Assembly (NCBI GenBank): GCA_049472395.1
Contig: JBLIRR010000032.1
Coordinates: 1 to 64,000, forward strand
Source: JBLIRR01 sp049472395
GTDB taxonomy: Bacteria > SZUA-182 > DTGQ01 > JBLIRR01
Length of the DNA stretch: 64,000 nucleotides
Reading direction: 5' to 3'
The position numbers were made by a program, and so were the translations under genes. Below the pieces are notes generated by a model. It saw nothing but the letters and a program-made list of their open reading frames with translations. It searched no databases and was not told the origin of the DNA. The stretch's first letter is position 1, and every line of letters begins with the position of its first letter. This document shows positions 43,275-52,499 of this stretch, piece by piece.

Positions 43275-44891
43275 ATGAAAGAATTTTCAAAATCTGGTGT
43301 GCTTTCCATAGTGCTGCATGCACATATGCCCTTTGTCCAGGACCTTAATGTCTCTGATTCGCTTGAAGAACGCTGGATATATGAAGCTATTACAGGTTGT
43401 TATTTAAGATTTATTCTTGCCTTTGATAATCTCATACATGATAAAATCCCCTTTCGTTTTCTTCTCTCTTTAAGCCCACCGCTTATTTCCCAATTGAAAG
43501 ATAAAAGTCTTCCTGATAGGTATAGCGCATATCTTATGAGGCTTGTGGAACTGACAAAGAAAGAGATTTGCCGGACTAAAAAAGACAAAAATCTTCAAAA
43601 ATTAGCGAAAATGTATTTGAACTATTTCCAGAAGCTTCAGGATGTGTTCTTAAATCGTTGCGGGGCAGATATTATGAGTGTGCTTAAAAAATATGGAGAG
43701 ATGGGCTACATTGATTTTATCACAAGTAGTGCAACACATGCATATCTGCCTCTTTTACAATCACAGGCATCGATTGTGTGGGCCCAGATTAAGATAGCGG
43801 TAGATTACTTTGAGGAGGTGTTCGGATATCCGCCCAAAGGCATATGGTTGCCGGAATGCGGTTATTATCCGGGATTGGATAAAATATTAGCCAATGCAGG
43901 AATACGATATTTCTTTTTAGATAACAAAGTATTTCTCAAGGCTGGCCCGGGATTGGAGTATGGAATTTTTTCACCATTTTATTGCAAAAGCGGAGTCGCG
44001 GTATTTGGAAGAAATGAACAGACAGCGCAGCAGGTATGGGATGCAATTGATGGGTATCCCGGAGATGTTGATTATAGAGAATTCTATCGTGATATTGGGT
44101 ATGATCTGGAGTTTGACTATATAAAGCCTTTTTTGCTCGAAGGTACGCATCGCACCTTTACAGGGATAAAATATTATAGGGTCACGGGACCTGGGCGGGA
44201 AAAAGAATCATATGATCCCTATAGGGCACAGAAAAGGGTGGAGATACAGGTGGATGATTTTTTAGCGCATATCTTAAAGGGACTTCGGGATTTGCCTTCA
44301 ATGAATAATAGAAAACCTATAATATGCGCTCTTTATGATGCAGAGCTTTTTGGACATTGGTGGTTTGAAGGGCCAAGCTGGCTTGAAACCCTATGCAGAA
44401 AAATTGCCAATGACTGCAAAGGGTATCTTAGCCTCAGCACACCCATGGATTATCTGAAAACCTATTCGGTACATCAGGTAGCCCAGCCGCCTGGCGGTAG
44501 TTGGGGATGGAAGGGGTATAATGAAGTATGGCTCAATGAGAAGAATGACTGGCTTTACCCTCATCTATTAAAGGCGGGAGAGAAAATGATGTCCCTCGCC
44601 CATTTCTATCAGGGGAAAATAGATGATAAGGCGGACACATTAGTGGTGAGGGCTTTAAATCAAGTGGCACGTGAGCTTCTCATGGCTCAAAGCAGTGATT
44701 GGGCATTTATTCTTAATAACAATACCTTGCCTGACTATGCGACACGCCGATTTAAGGAGCACATGGGCAGGTTTTGGAAGTTAGTCCAGGAAATCGAGAA
44801 TGGTACTATCGATCCTCAATGGCTCGCGTCAGCAGAGAAACATAATCCCCTGTTTCCCAACCTATCCTTTACCGTGTTTAATCCTCTATAA
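43275..44891 (+). CDS. GH57 alpha-glucan branching enzyme-like
   Basis: The 538-residue protein matches the DUF1957/GH57 group (TK1436-type 1,4-alpha-glucan branching enzymes). The first block VLSIVLHAHMPFVQ near residue 9 is GH57 region 1. KGIWLPECGYYPGLDKIL near residue 194 contains the nucleophile Glu, and ALYDAELFGHWWFEGPSWL near residue 354 contains the acid/base Asp. A C-terminal helical domain holds WGWKGYNEVWLN. It would introduce alpha-1,6 branches into the GT4 product. It ends convergently, overlapping the SPL-like gene by 6 bases. Confidence 0.92.
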   Translation: MKEFSKSGVLSIVLHAHMPFVQDLNVSDSLEERWIYEAITGCYLRFILAFDNLIHDKIPFRFLLSLSPPLISQLKDKSLPDRYSAYLMRLVELTKKEICRTKKDKNLQKLAKMYLNYFQKLQDVFLNRCGADIMSVLKKYGEMGYIDFITSSATHAYLPLLQSQASIVWAQIKIAVDYFEEVFGYPPKGIWLPECGYYPGLDKILANAGIRYFFLDNKVFLKAGPGLEYGIFSPFYCKSGVAVFGRNEQTAQQVWDAIDGYPGDVDYREFYRDIGYDLEFDYIKPFLLEGTHRTFTGIKYYRVTGPGREKESYDPYRAQKRVEIQVDDFLAHILKGLRDLPSMNNRKPIICALYDAELFGHWWFEGPSWLETLCRKIANDCKGYLSLSTPMDYLKTYSVHQVAQPPGGSWGWKGYNEVWLNEKNDWLYPHLLKAGEKMMSLAHFYQGKIDDKADTLVVRALNQVARELLMAQSSDWAFILNNNTLPDYATRRFKEHMGRFWKLVQEIENGTIDPQWLASAEKHNPLFPNLSFTVFNPL

Positions 44892-45959
44892 GGTAAGGAA
44901 ACACCTGTGATCAAGCCAGGATTTCAAGGTTTTATTATCCTTCGGGGCATATCCTAATGCTTCCTTCCATACAAAAGCCGATTCCATACAAAGATAGATA
45001 AATGCCTCTTTTGACCTTTCCCATATCCATGAGGCAATGCTATGATATGCTTTAATGCGCATTGGCTGCAGATACCGCATCTTATGATCCAAACCGGGAA
45101 TAAATTCTTGATAGATAATTTTTGTCTGAGGGGACTGTTTTTGGATAATCGGCTTTAAGGCCGGCATAAAGCGAAAACAGCCCATACTGATCCAGACGGT
45201 TTTTGAGATATCAATGTATTCATCCAATGCAGAGATAAGGCTATGGTATGCGTCTTCCCATCCATGAAACAGGATAATAGGATCAAAGTGAATGCCAATT
45301 TTAATCCCATTCTGTTGACATAGGCGAGCTGCCTTGAGTCTTTCTCTCACTGATGAGGCACCAGGTTCCTCCCTGTCGATAAGCACCTGAGGATTAAGGG
45401 ACCATGAGATGATTATCTGATTCGTGATGGCGTGATTAAGCAGATGATCAATATGAGTGCTCTTTGTTTTAAGTTCTAAAAAAGCCTGGGTCTGTCCGGA
45501 AAAGAAATTGATCAATCCTTCATTGATTCCTGAGAGTGGATCAAGCGCGAGGCTATCAGTCAGCTCGCCAGTGCCGATTCTGATAAGGCCGGGATTCTGG
45601 GCAAGGGCCTGCGCCAGTTCTTTAAGACAATCATTCTGATTGACATAGAGAATAAGTGCGCCGCAATCAAGATAGGCGCGTAAAATACAGTAAGTGCACT
45701 CAATAGGACAATTTAATCCAATATTGAGAAAGTTATAAAGACAGCAGAGATATTCTTTTGTCCCAGGACAGGGCCGTAAAAATTTGCCCTTATTGTGAGC
45801 GAGGATGAGTACGCTTTTATCAAACGCGGATTTTCCGAGAGGTGCTTCATCGATAATCTCAGGACGAATCGAGGGCAATGCGTACAGGATCTTGCCTGTG
45901 ATCTGGCTCTCCTGAGCCCTTTTTTCAATAAGGATCCGTTTAATTGAGTAGGTGTTCAT
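44886..45959 (-). CDS. Spore photoproduct lyase-like radical SAM protein
   Basis: The 357-residue protein belongs to the SPL-like radical SAM family. The cluster motif is C84-x3-C88-x2-C91 (NCPIECTYCILRAYL), followed by TGELTDSLALDPLSG and SWSLNPQVLIDREEPGASS, both typical of SplB homologues. True SplB repairs thymine photoproducts in endospores; this organism shows no sporulation genes here, and many SPL-like proteins in non-sporulating bacteria are uncharacterised, so DNA repair is only one possibility. Its start overlaps the upstream GT2 gene by 20 bases, an unexpected pairing. Confidence 0.85.
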   Translation of the reverse strand: MNTYSIKRILIEKRAQESQITGKILYALPSIRPEIIDEAPLGKSAFDKSVLILAHNKGKFLRPCPGTKEYLCCLYNFLNIGLNCPIECTYCILRAYLDCGALILYVNQNDCLKELAQALAQNPGLIRIGTGELTDSLALDPLSGINEGLINFFSGQTQAFLELKTKSTHIDHLLNHAITNQIIISWSLNPQVLIDREEPGASSVRERLKAARLCQQNGIKIGIHFDPIILFHGWEDAYHSLISALDEYIDISKTVWISMGCFRFMPALKPIIQKQSPQTKIIYQEFIPGLDHKMRYLQPMRIKAYHSIASWIWERSKEAFIYLCMESAFVWKEALGYAPKDNKTLKSWLDHRCFLTL

Positions 45960-46791
45960 TTTTTTTCGCGATGAGGGTGTCCGGCAACCGGAGATAATAA
46001 TCTGCCTCTTCGTATTTTTTGTGCTTCATACAGCCATTGCCATATATCATACATTTTTGCCTGAGCATTGACCATGCGCTCTGCCATTGAGAGGGGGTAA
46101 GGGCAGTATGATTCATGAGTTTCTCAAGGGATTGTATTCTGTATTTATCAAGATACTTGATCGTTCGGGATAATTGATCCTGATGGCCACCCCGTTTCGT
46201 AATAAGCGGTGTGCTGATTAAATACACAGGATAGCGTGCGGTCAATCGTAACCATAAGTCATAGTCTTCGCACGCAGGAAGCGTTTCATCGAACCCTCCT
46301 TCTGATTTAAGTAAAGATGCGCGGATCATGGCTGAGGATGGGCTGATAATACACAGGGGCAGGCATTTATCAAATATATATCCTGAATATTTTGCATGCT
46401 TGCTGCACGGATTGACCCGTGTGCCATTCCGTATCCATATCTCTTCAGTATAACAGAGGCAAAAGCTTTTGTGCTTATCTAAGAAATCACTCTGAAGCGC
46501 GCATTTCTGAGGATGCCATAGATCATCCGAATCGAGGAAGGCTATATATTCACCTTGTGCAGTCTTTATGCCGAAATTGCGAGCAGCACTTACGCCCTTG
46601 TTCTCCTGAGGCAGGCAGCGTATTCGCCCTGCATACTCTGAGAGCACCTCCCTTGTGTGATCATCTGATCCGTCGTCAATAATAATAAGTTCAATAGAAG
46701 TGAGCGTCTGCGCCATCACGGATTCAATCGCTTCCCTTAGGAAGTGGGCTCTGTTATATGTAGGGATTATGGCACTGACCTTTGGTTTCAT
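45940..46791 (-). CDS. GT2 family glycosyltransferase
   Basis: The 283-residue GT-A enzyme has the family opening KVSAIIPTYNRAHFLREAIE, the nucleotide-binding IIIDDGSDDHT near residue 37 and the DxD metal site in FLDSDDLWHP near residue 90. The acceptor region contains CEDYDLWLRLTARYP, the ED motif that holds the catalytic base. There is no membrane anchor. It probably adds a sugar to a surface polysaccharide or LPS; donor and acceptor are unknown. It is translationally overlapped with the SPL-like gene and lies 18 bases downstream of a hybrid kinase gene on the same strand. Confidence 0.92.
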   Translation of the reverse strand: MKPKVSAIIPTYNRAHFLREAIESVMAQTLTSIELIIIDDGSDDHTREVLSEYAGRIRCLPQENKGVSAARNFGIKTAQGEYIAFLDSDDLWHPQKCALQSDFLDKHKSFCLCYTEEIWIRNGTRVNPCSKHAKYSGYIFDKCLPLCIISPSSAMIRASLLKSEGGFDETLPACEDYDLWLRLTARYPVYLISTPLITKRGGHQDQLSRTIKYLDKYRIQSLEKLMNHTALTPSQWQSAWSMLRQKCMIYGNGCMKHKKYEEADYYLRLPDTLIAKKNEHLLN

Positions 46792-46809
46792 AAGACAATT
46801 GTAGATTTC

Positions 46810-48609
46810 TTAAAAGAGATATTTTTTTAGAGTTTTTAAAAGTTCGGTATGGTTAATCGGTTTTGAGAGATAATGATTGCACCCTGCATTAATACATTTT
46901 TCCCTATCACCCTCCATAGCGTAGGAGGTGAGGGCGATTATCGGTACCCTATTCTTACCGTTTTCCATGCTTCTGATCGTCCTCGTTGCCGCAAGGCCGT
47001 CTAAAATTGGCATTTGAATATCAAGTAATATGAGATCAATTGAAGGATTGGATGCATATAACGCAACCGTCTCCTGGCCATCATTTGCAATAAGGACATT
47101 AAATCCTGCCTTTTCCAAAATCCTTTGAGCCAGCCTCTGATTTTCCAGGTTATCTTCTGCTAACAGTATGGTGTATGAAGGTTTTGTATCGAATATGGTT
47201 AATGCCGGAACTTCTTGCGGGCTTTTTGCCTGTGCCGCTGTCTTATAAGGGAGAGTAAAAGAGAAAATTGATCCCTGCTCGTGAGTGCCGTCGGAGTGTA
47301 CGTGAATGTTCCCTCCCATTAATTCCACTAATTTTTTGGTAATTGTAAGTCCTAGTCCGGTGCCGCCATATTGCCGCGTAATGCTGTCATCCTTCTGTTT
47401 GAAGGCATCGAATATTATGCCATGCTTATCCGCCGGGATCCCTATGCCCGTATCCTGGATAGAGAATTCCAAAAGGTCCTCTTTTTTTAATGAACAACTA
47501 CACTTTATAAATCCTTTCTCTGTAAATTTTATGGCATTACCTATCAAATTATTCAATATCTGCTCTATTCTTACGGAATCCCCCATGATCCATTCACCGA
47601 GCGTATCAGGACAGCAATAATGAAACACAATTTCCTTTCCCTTTTCCTGTATGAGCATTTTAGTATTAATATCAATATCATTTAATAAAGATCTGAGTGA
47701 AAAGGGGAGATTCTCAATGTTAAGTTGTCCGGCTTCTATTTTTGATAAGTCCAGAATATCGTCAATAAGCTTTAATAGTAAATGACCATTCCTTTTTATT
47801 ACCTGAAGGTCATCTTGATGCCTGGCTCCTATGTGATCATTCAGCATCAAATCAGTATATCCGATGATCGAATTCATGGGAGTCCTTATCTCATGGGACA
47901 TATTGGCGAGAAATGCAGATTTTAAATGGTCAGACTCCTTTGCCTTAGCCAATGCTTGTTTAAGAGCCTCTTCCGCATGTTTTCGCGCTGTGATGTCCTT
48001 GAAATCTTCAACAATCCCGATCAGTTCTCCGTTTGCGCCTCGAAAAGGGGTAGCAGTAACGATACACGGAATCTTAGTGCCATCTTGACATATTTTTTCA
48101 ACATCGAACTCGATGCGTTTTTCTCCACGAATAATTCTGATAAGTGAGCAGCGTGGTGTATGGCACATTGGGCCATACAATGTTTCATAGCATTTTCTTC
48201 CCATCATTTTATCCATCGGTATACGTGCGAGGGTTGAAAATGTCTCATTCACGTGGATTACCTTGAAGTTTTTGTCGATTACGCGCATGCCATCAGCTGC
48301 GGTGTTGAATATTTGATCCAGTTTTGCCTTGGAATTTTTTACTTCTGTCTCGATACGTTTACGGTAGGCGACAATTAAATGGCTGTAAATCCCAAAGATA
48401 ATGAAAAAAAACATCACTAATAAACGCATCCAGATTTCATGAAGATTTGGGGCAAATAATTGAGATATGAACGATCCTTCTTTGAATATAAAGACATGCA
48501 GACAGGCTTCGAGGGCCCAAAAAAGTATGCCAAGGCCACCACCCACCCATATCAAGTGGTCCGTATGGTTAATATGTTGCTTTCCCTTATCCTTTATTTT
48601 CTGTATCAT
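46810..48609 (-). CDS. Hybrid histidine kinase with PAS and receiver
   Basis: The 599-residue protein has two membrane helices (about residues 20-44 and 61-80), then a PAS domain (about 92-205) whose core carries CYETLYGPMCHTPRC, a Cys-rich loop known from many sensory PAS domains. The HisKA phospho-acceptor is His239 (ANMSHEIRTPM), and the ATPase domain has DTGIGIPADKHG and GTGLGLTI. A C-terminal receiver has Asp530 in LILLDIQMP and Lys in LSKP. No output domain is fused. Signal and downstream regulator are unknown; it is the promoter-proximal gene ahead of GT2 and the SPL-like gene. Confidence 0.94.
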   Translation of the reverse strand: MIQKIKDKGKQHINHTDHLIWVGGGLGILFWALEACLHVFIFKEGSFISQLFAPNLHEIWMRLLVMFFFIIFGIYSHLIVAYRKRIETEVKNSKAKLDQIFNTAADGMRVIDKNFKVIHVNETFSTLARIPMDKMMGRKCYETLYGPMCHTPRCSLIRIIRGEKRIEFDVEKICQDGTKIPCIVTATPFRGANGELIGIVEDFKDITARKHAEEALKQALAKAKESDHLKSAFLANMSHEIRTPMNSIIGYTDLMLNDHIGARHQDDLQVIKRNGHLLLKLIDDILDLSKIEAGQLNIENLPFSLRSLLNDIDINTKMLIQEKGKEIVFHYCCPDTLGEWIMGDSVRIEQILNNLIGNAIKFTEKGFIKCSCSLKKEDLLEFSIQDTGIGIPADKHGIIFDAFKQKDDSITRQYGGTGLGLTITKKLVELMGGNIHVHSDGTHEQGSIFSFTLPYKTAAQAKSPQEVPALTIFDTKPSYTILLAEDNLENQRLAQRILEKAGFNVLIANDGQETVALYASNPSIDLILLDIQMPILDGLAATRTIRSMENGKNRVPIIALTSYAMEGDREKCINAGCNHYLSKPINHTELLKTLKKYLF

Positions 48610-48702
48610 GCTCTGATTTTAATATTATACACAAGAAAAAATATATATGTAATATTTTCTATCATCATTTTATGTAGTATTGCAAGTCCTTGGGAAGAAA
48701 AT

Positions 48703-48732
48703 TTGACAATACAAGCGTTTAGATGATTTAAT
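48703..48732 (+). promoter_or_regulatory. Sigma-70 promoter of the RACo-like gene
   Basis: TTGACA (48703-48708) and TTTAAT (48727-48732) are 18 bases apart, giving a leader near 100 bases before ATG 48837. The ribosome-binding site is GTGAGGAA. Confidence 0.5.
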
Positions 48733-48836
48733 AAATATCATCGTGGTATTTTAAAAATGTCATTGAAGTGAATAAAGACCGATACTTAATATAGTCACCC
48801 GGACAGTAAGGCTTATTGAGTGAGGAATAAAACATA

Positions 48837-50750
48837 ATGGATAAAGATGAATGTCACATTACTATTCTGCCACAGAATAAAATAATTAATTCGTCAAAGG
48901 GAGCCAATCTACTCCAAGAGCTCATTGAGGCAGGTATCCATGTAAGCGCCTCCTGTGGGGGCCAGGGGACATGCGGTAAATGCAAGGTGATTATTATGGA
49001 GGGGAAGTATAATGCAGGTGCTACACCCTTTTTAAGCAAAAGAGAGATAGGTCAGGGTTTTGCGCTTGCCTGTCTCACCCTCATTGAGGGGGATATGAGG
49101 ATTTTTATTCCCCCTCAATCAATGGGTATCGGGAAAAAGGTTATTACTGCCAGTGCAGGAAACCTTGTTCAGGAACGATGGGCCCTTGGGGCCTGGGAGA
49201 TCAAACCGACGACGCGAAGCATATATATAAAGCTTCCTCCGCCAAGCCTGGTGGATAATCGAAGTGACCTTGACCGTGTAAGGGCTGCTATTGCAAAAAC
49301 AGGAGCGTCAGGGACGAATATTTTTTGCGGTCTGCCGCTTCTTAGAAAACTTTCCTCTTATTTACGAGAGAATAAATGGGAAGTCACCGTTACTGTCATT
49401 GAAAGTTGCGAAGGCATGGAGATTATCGATTTAAATGGCGGATCGGATGGGCTCAACCATTATGGACTTGCGATAGATGTAGGCACCACAACTATCGTTG
49501 TGTACCTTATCAACCTTCATAATGGACAAGTATCAGATACCGACTCTGACTACAATGCTCAAATTCGATGCGGAGAGGATATTATATCCCGGATAGTATA
49601 TGCACGGGAAGAAAAAGGCCTTAACGAATTGAATGATCTCGTGATCAATACGATAAACGGGATGATTGAGCGCATACTCAAACGGTCGAATATCCCCGCA
49701 AGCCGTATTGATAATTTGATGGTGGTGGGAAATGCAACAATGATACACCTCCTGCTGGGGATAAATCCGCAATATATCAGGAGGGAACCCTATATCCCCA
49801 CATTCTCTACTATCTCAAATGTGAGAGGATCAGAGCTTGGAATTAATGTGAATCCAAATGCCTATCTTTTCACTCTTCCCTCTATTTCCAGTTATGTGGG
49901 CTCGGATATTGCCGCGGGAGTGTTAGCGACCGGCATATACAAAATGGATGCGTTAAGCGTATTTATTGATATCGGAACGAACGGTGAGATGGTCGTGGGG
50001 AATAAGGATTGGCTGGTTGCCGGTTCATGTTCTGCCGGGCCGGCATTTGAAGGGGGAGAAGTGAAGTTTGGCATGCGTGCAACATCCGGCGCTATCGAAA
50101 GCGTCAAAATAGATCCCAATACGCTTACGCCAACATTCAGGACAGTGCATAAGGAAAAAGCCATGGGAATATGCGGCTCCGGAATCTTGGATTGTCTTTC
50201 CGAGATGTTTGTAACCGGTATACTTGAACGCAACGGGAAAATAAGGAAAGAGCTCGATCATGAGCGCATACGGCCGTCGGATGACGGGATGGAATATATT
50301 CTTTCATGGGCGTCAGAAAATGGTATTGGTCAAGACATTGTGATTACCGATGTGGACATTAATAATATTATAAGAGCCAAAGCCGCTGTGTATGCGGCGC
50401 TTAGGGTATTGCTCAATGAAATAGGATACAGCATCGATCAGATTCAACATTTTATGATCGCAGGAGGGTTCGGCCATTGTATAACTATTGAGAATGCCAT
50501 AATTATAGGTCTTTTGCCGGACTTACCCGTGGAGCGATTTCGGTATCTTGGGAATAGTACTATCGTGGGAGCGCATTTAGCCCTTATTTCGGGTGATTTA
50601 AAAAATGAGATTAAAAATGTGTGTCAGGGTATCACCTATATAGAATTAAGCAATTCCGCAAAGTTTATGGATGAATATCTCTCTGCCCTTTTTCTGCCCC
50701 ATACTGATCTTAATCTCTTTCCTATGGTGAAAAAGATAGTCTCTGCTTAG
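48837..50750 (+). CDS. RACo-like corrinoid protein reductive activator
   Basis: The 637-residue protein has an N-terminal plant-type [2Fe-2S] ferredoxin domain with ligands C40, C46, C49 and C79 (ASCGGQGTCGKCKV and ACLT). A middle region is followed by an ASKHA ATPase domain beginning with a phosphate-1 motif (GLAIDVGTTTIVVYL near residue 217) and including MVVGNATMIHLLLG and DIGTNGEMVVGN. This is the layout of RACo and related DUF4445 activators, which use ATP to reduce Co(II) corrinoids of methyltransferases back to Co(I). No corrinoid protein is in the window. The next gene, a flavin reductase, is 3 bases away. Confidence 0.9.
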   Translation: MDKDECHITILPQNKIINSSKGANLLQELIEAGIHVSASCGGQGTCGKCKVIIMEGKYNAGATPFLSKREIGQGFALACLTLIEGDMRIFIPPQSMGIGKKVITASAGNLVQERWALGAWEIKPTTRSIYIKLPPPSLVDNRSDLDRVRAAIAKTGASGTNIFCGLPLLRKLSSYLRENKWEVTVTVIESCEGMEIIDLNGGSDGLNHYGLAIDVGTTTIVVYLINLHNGQVSDTDSDYNAQIRCGEDIISRIVYAREEKGLNELNDLVINTINGMIERILKRSNIPASRIDNLMVVGNATMIHLLLGINPQYIRREPYIPTFSTISNVRGSELGINVNPNAYLFTLPSISSYVGSDIAAGVLATGIYKMDALSVFIDIGTNGEMVVGNKDWLVAGSCSAGPAFEGGEVKFGMRATSGAIESVKIDPNTLTPTFRTVHKEKAMGICGSGILDCLSEMFVTGILERNGKIRKELDHERIRPSDDGMEYILSWASENGIGQDIVITDVDINNIIRAKAAVYAALRVLLNEIGYSIDQIQHFMIAGGFGHCITIENAIIIGLLPDLPVERFRYLGNSTIVGAHLALISGDLKNEIKNVCQGITYIELSNSAKFMDEYLSALFLPHTDLNLFPMVKKIVSA

Positions 50751-50753
50751 AAA

Positions 50754-51284
50754 ATGAAAATTGATGTGGAATATTTGGAATATATGTGGCCGATGAGACA
50801 CTTCTTGATAACGTGTGGGGATATTGAGAAAAAATCAAATATAATAGCGGTCAGCTTCTGTATGCCTGTATCAAAAAAGCCCCCACTCATTGCGTGTGCG
50901 ATAGGAAAAGATACTTATTCATGCATGTTAATTAAAACTACTAAAGAATTCATTGTGAATGTTCCCCTACAAGAACTAAAAGAGAAAATTTACTACTGTG
51001 GTTTTCACTCAGGGTATCACGTTGATAAATTTAAAGAAACAGGATTGACTTCAAAACAGGCACGAAGAGTAAAAGCTCCTATTATAGATCAATGTATAGC
51101 TCATATGGAATGTAAAGTCAGACAACAAATTAAAATAGAAGATAAAAACCTATTTGTTGGCGAAGTACTTGAGGCTTATGCAGAGGAATCTGTCATAAAA
51201 GAGAACCGACGCATCGAGTATCCAAAAGGGGACTTTCCCAGAAAGATATATGCCATAAGAAAAGATATGGGCTATAAGATGTGA
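50754..51284 (+). CDS. Flavin reductase family protein
   Basis: The 176-residue protein has the FMN-binding split-barrel of flavin reductase-like proteins. Landmarks are MRHFLITCGD near residue 14, NIIAVSFCMPVSKKPPLIACAIG from residue 29 (named as the flavin-pocket strand), and EFIVNVPLQEL near residue 64. Many relatives pass electrons to partner enzymes or are themselves flavoproteins. The 3-base spacing behind the RACo-like gene suggests it could supply electrons to the ferredoxin domain, but this pairing is an inference. No NAD(P)H-binding domain is visible. Confidence 0.87.
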   Translation: MKIDVEYLEYMWPMRHFLITCGDIEKKSNIIAVSFCMPVSKKPPLIACAIGKDTYSCMLIKTTKEFIVNVPLQELKEKIYYCGFHSGYHVDKFKETGLTSKQARRVKAPIIDQCIAHMECKVRQQIKIEDKNLFVGEVLEAYAEESVIKENRRIEYPKGDFPRKIYAIRKDMGYKM

Positions 51285-51521
51285 TATATTCCCAAAGAAT
51301 TTGAGAAATTAAAGTCAATGGCGTCTTTAATTCATGAGACACAGTAGCTAAAAAATCGTTTTTTAAGCGGGCAATCCTGTTCTGTTTTCTTTCCTGATAA
51401 CAATAATAAATATAGAACTTCTGGGAAGTTCACAATAATCGTGCTTTAAATCGTGTGCAAATCCTGGTAGGCTTAAAAGAGGAGGGATAAGAGGTAAAAA
51501 TAAAGAGGGAAATTTTGTAAT

Positions 51522-51549
51522 TTGACCAAATGTATGATATTATTAATTT
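51522..51549 (+). promoter_or_regulatory. Candidate promoter of the binding protein-kinase operon
   Basis: TTGACC (51522-51527) and TAATTT (51544-51549) are 16 bases apart, with ATG 51571 about 21 bases beyond the -10 box. AGAAGAGAATC upstream of the ATG is a weak ribosome-binding site. Confidence 0.4.
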
Positions 51550-51570
51550 AATACCTCATAGAAGAGAATC

Positions 51571-52488
51571 ATGATTATTTGTAGTAGAAGTTCGTTGTTT
51601 TCATGTGTTGTTTTTTCATGTTTTTTATTCTTATTTCATGGAAGAGGAGAGACTTCGCCTAAAATTGTGGCGATTCAAAGTGTCAGTGTTACCCCATATA
51701 CACAGGCTCTGAGAGGCTTTGAATCTGCGTGTAATTGTACTATCAATAAATTATTAGTTTCAGAACTGTATGGCAGTGATTGTGCCCATCAGATTCATAA
51801 AATCGATCCTGCATTATTATTGGCTATCGGCAGGGATGCGCTAGTGCAGATAAAAGATATTAAAGAGAGCCCTATTATTTATATAATGGTGTTGCAGCCC
51901 CAATCCATACTTGGAGAAAATAAGAATATAACTGGTATCAGCATGAATATACCTCCCGAAAAACAATTTGATATATTTGCACAGGTTCTGCCTGATAAAA
52001 AAAAGTTAGGCCTTATAATTAATCCGGATATGACAGGATCCTTTATAGAAAGGGCAAAAGCTGATGCTGCCAAAAAAGGCTTTGAATTGGTGATAAAGGA
52101 ATCTAAAAGCTCAATGCAGGTGCCTTCTTTAATACAAGATATGCGGAACAGGATAGATGCATTTTGGATGGTCCCTGATACTAAAATTATTTGCCCTGAA
52201 ACAGTGGAGGCTATATTATTATTCTCAATTGATAATAAGATTCCTGTTATTTCATTTGCAGAGAAATATGTGGAGATGGGCGCATTAATGTCATTGAGCA
52301 TAGATGCTTTTGAGTTGGGAAAGCAAGCCGGACAGATGGCCAGAAAGATTTTAATGGGAAATTATGTAATGAAAAATGAAGAAATAGATCCGGAAAACAT
52401 AAAGCTCTCAATCAATATAAAAATAGCCAATAAAATTGGTGTAATCATTCCGGATAAAATTTTATATAATTCAAATATAATAGAATAA
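51571..52488 (+). CDS. ABC-type substrate-binding protein (PF04392-like)
   Basis: The 305-residue exported protein has a signal sequence (residues 7-25, ...FLFLFHG) and the two-lobe fold of ABC_sub_bind proteins. Landmarks are PKIVAIQSVSVTPYTQALRG near residue 30, PALLLAIGRDALVQIK near residue 88, KKLGLIINPDMTG near residue 143 and the C-terminal ELGKQAGQMARKILMG. Typical members bring small ligands to an ABC permease, but no permease or ATPase gene follows; a histidine kinase does, 11 bases downstream. It more probably acts as a periplasmic ligand sensor for that kinase. The ligand is unknown. Confidence 0.88.
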   Translation: MIICSRSSLFSCVVFSCFLFLFHGRGETSPKIVAIQSVSVTPYTQALRGFESACNCTINKLLVSELYGSDCAHQIHKIDPALLLAIGRDALVQIKDIKESPIIYIMVLQPQSILGENKNITGISMNIPPEKQFDIFAQVLPDKKKLGLIINPDMTGSFIERAKADAAKKGFELVIKESKSSMQVPSLIQDMRNRIDAFWMVPDTKIICPETVEAILLFSIDNKIPVISFAEKYVEMGALMSLSIDAFELGKQAGQMARKILMGNYVMKNEEIDPENIKLSINIKIANKIGVIIPDKILYNSNIIE

Positions 52489-52499
52489 GGCGCGTAAGG

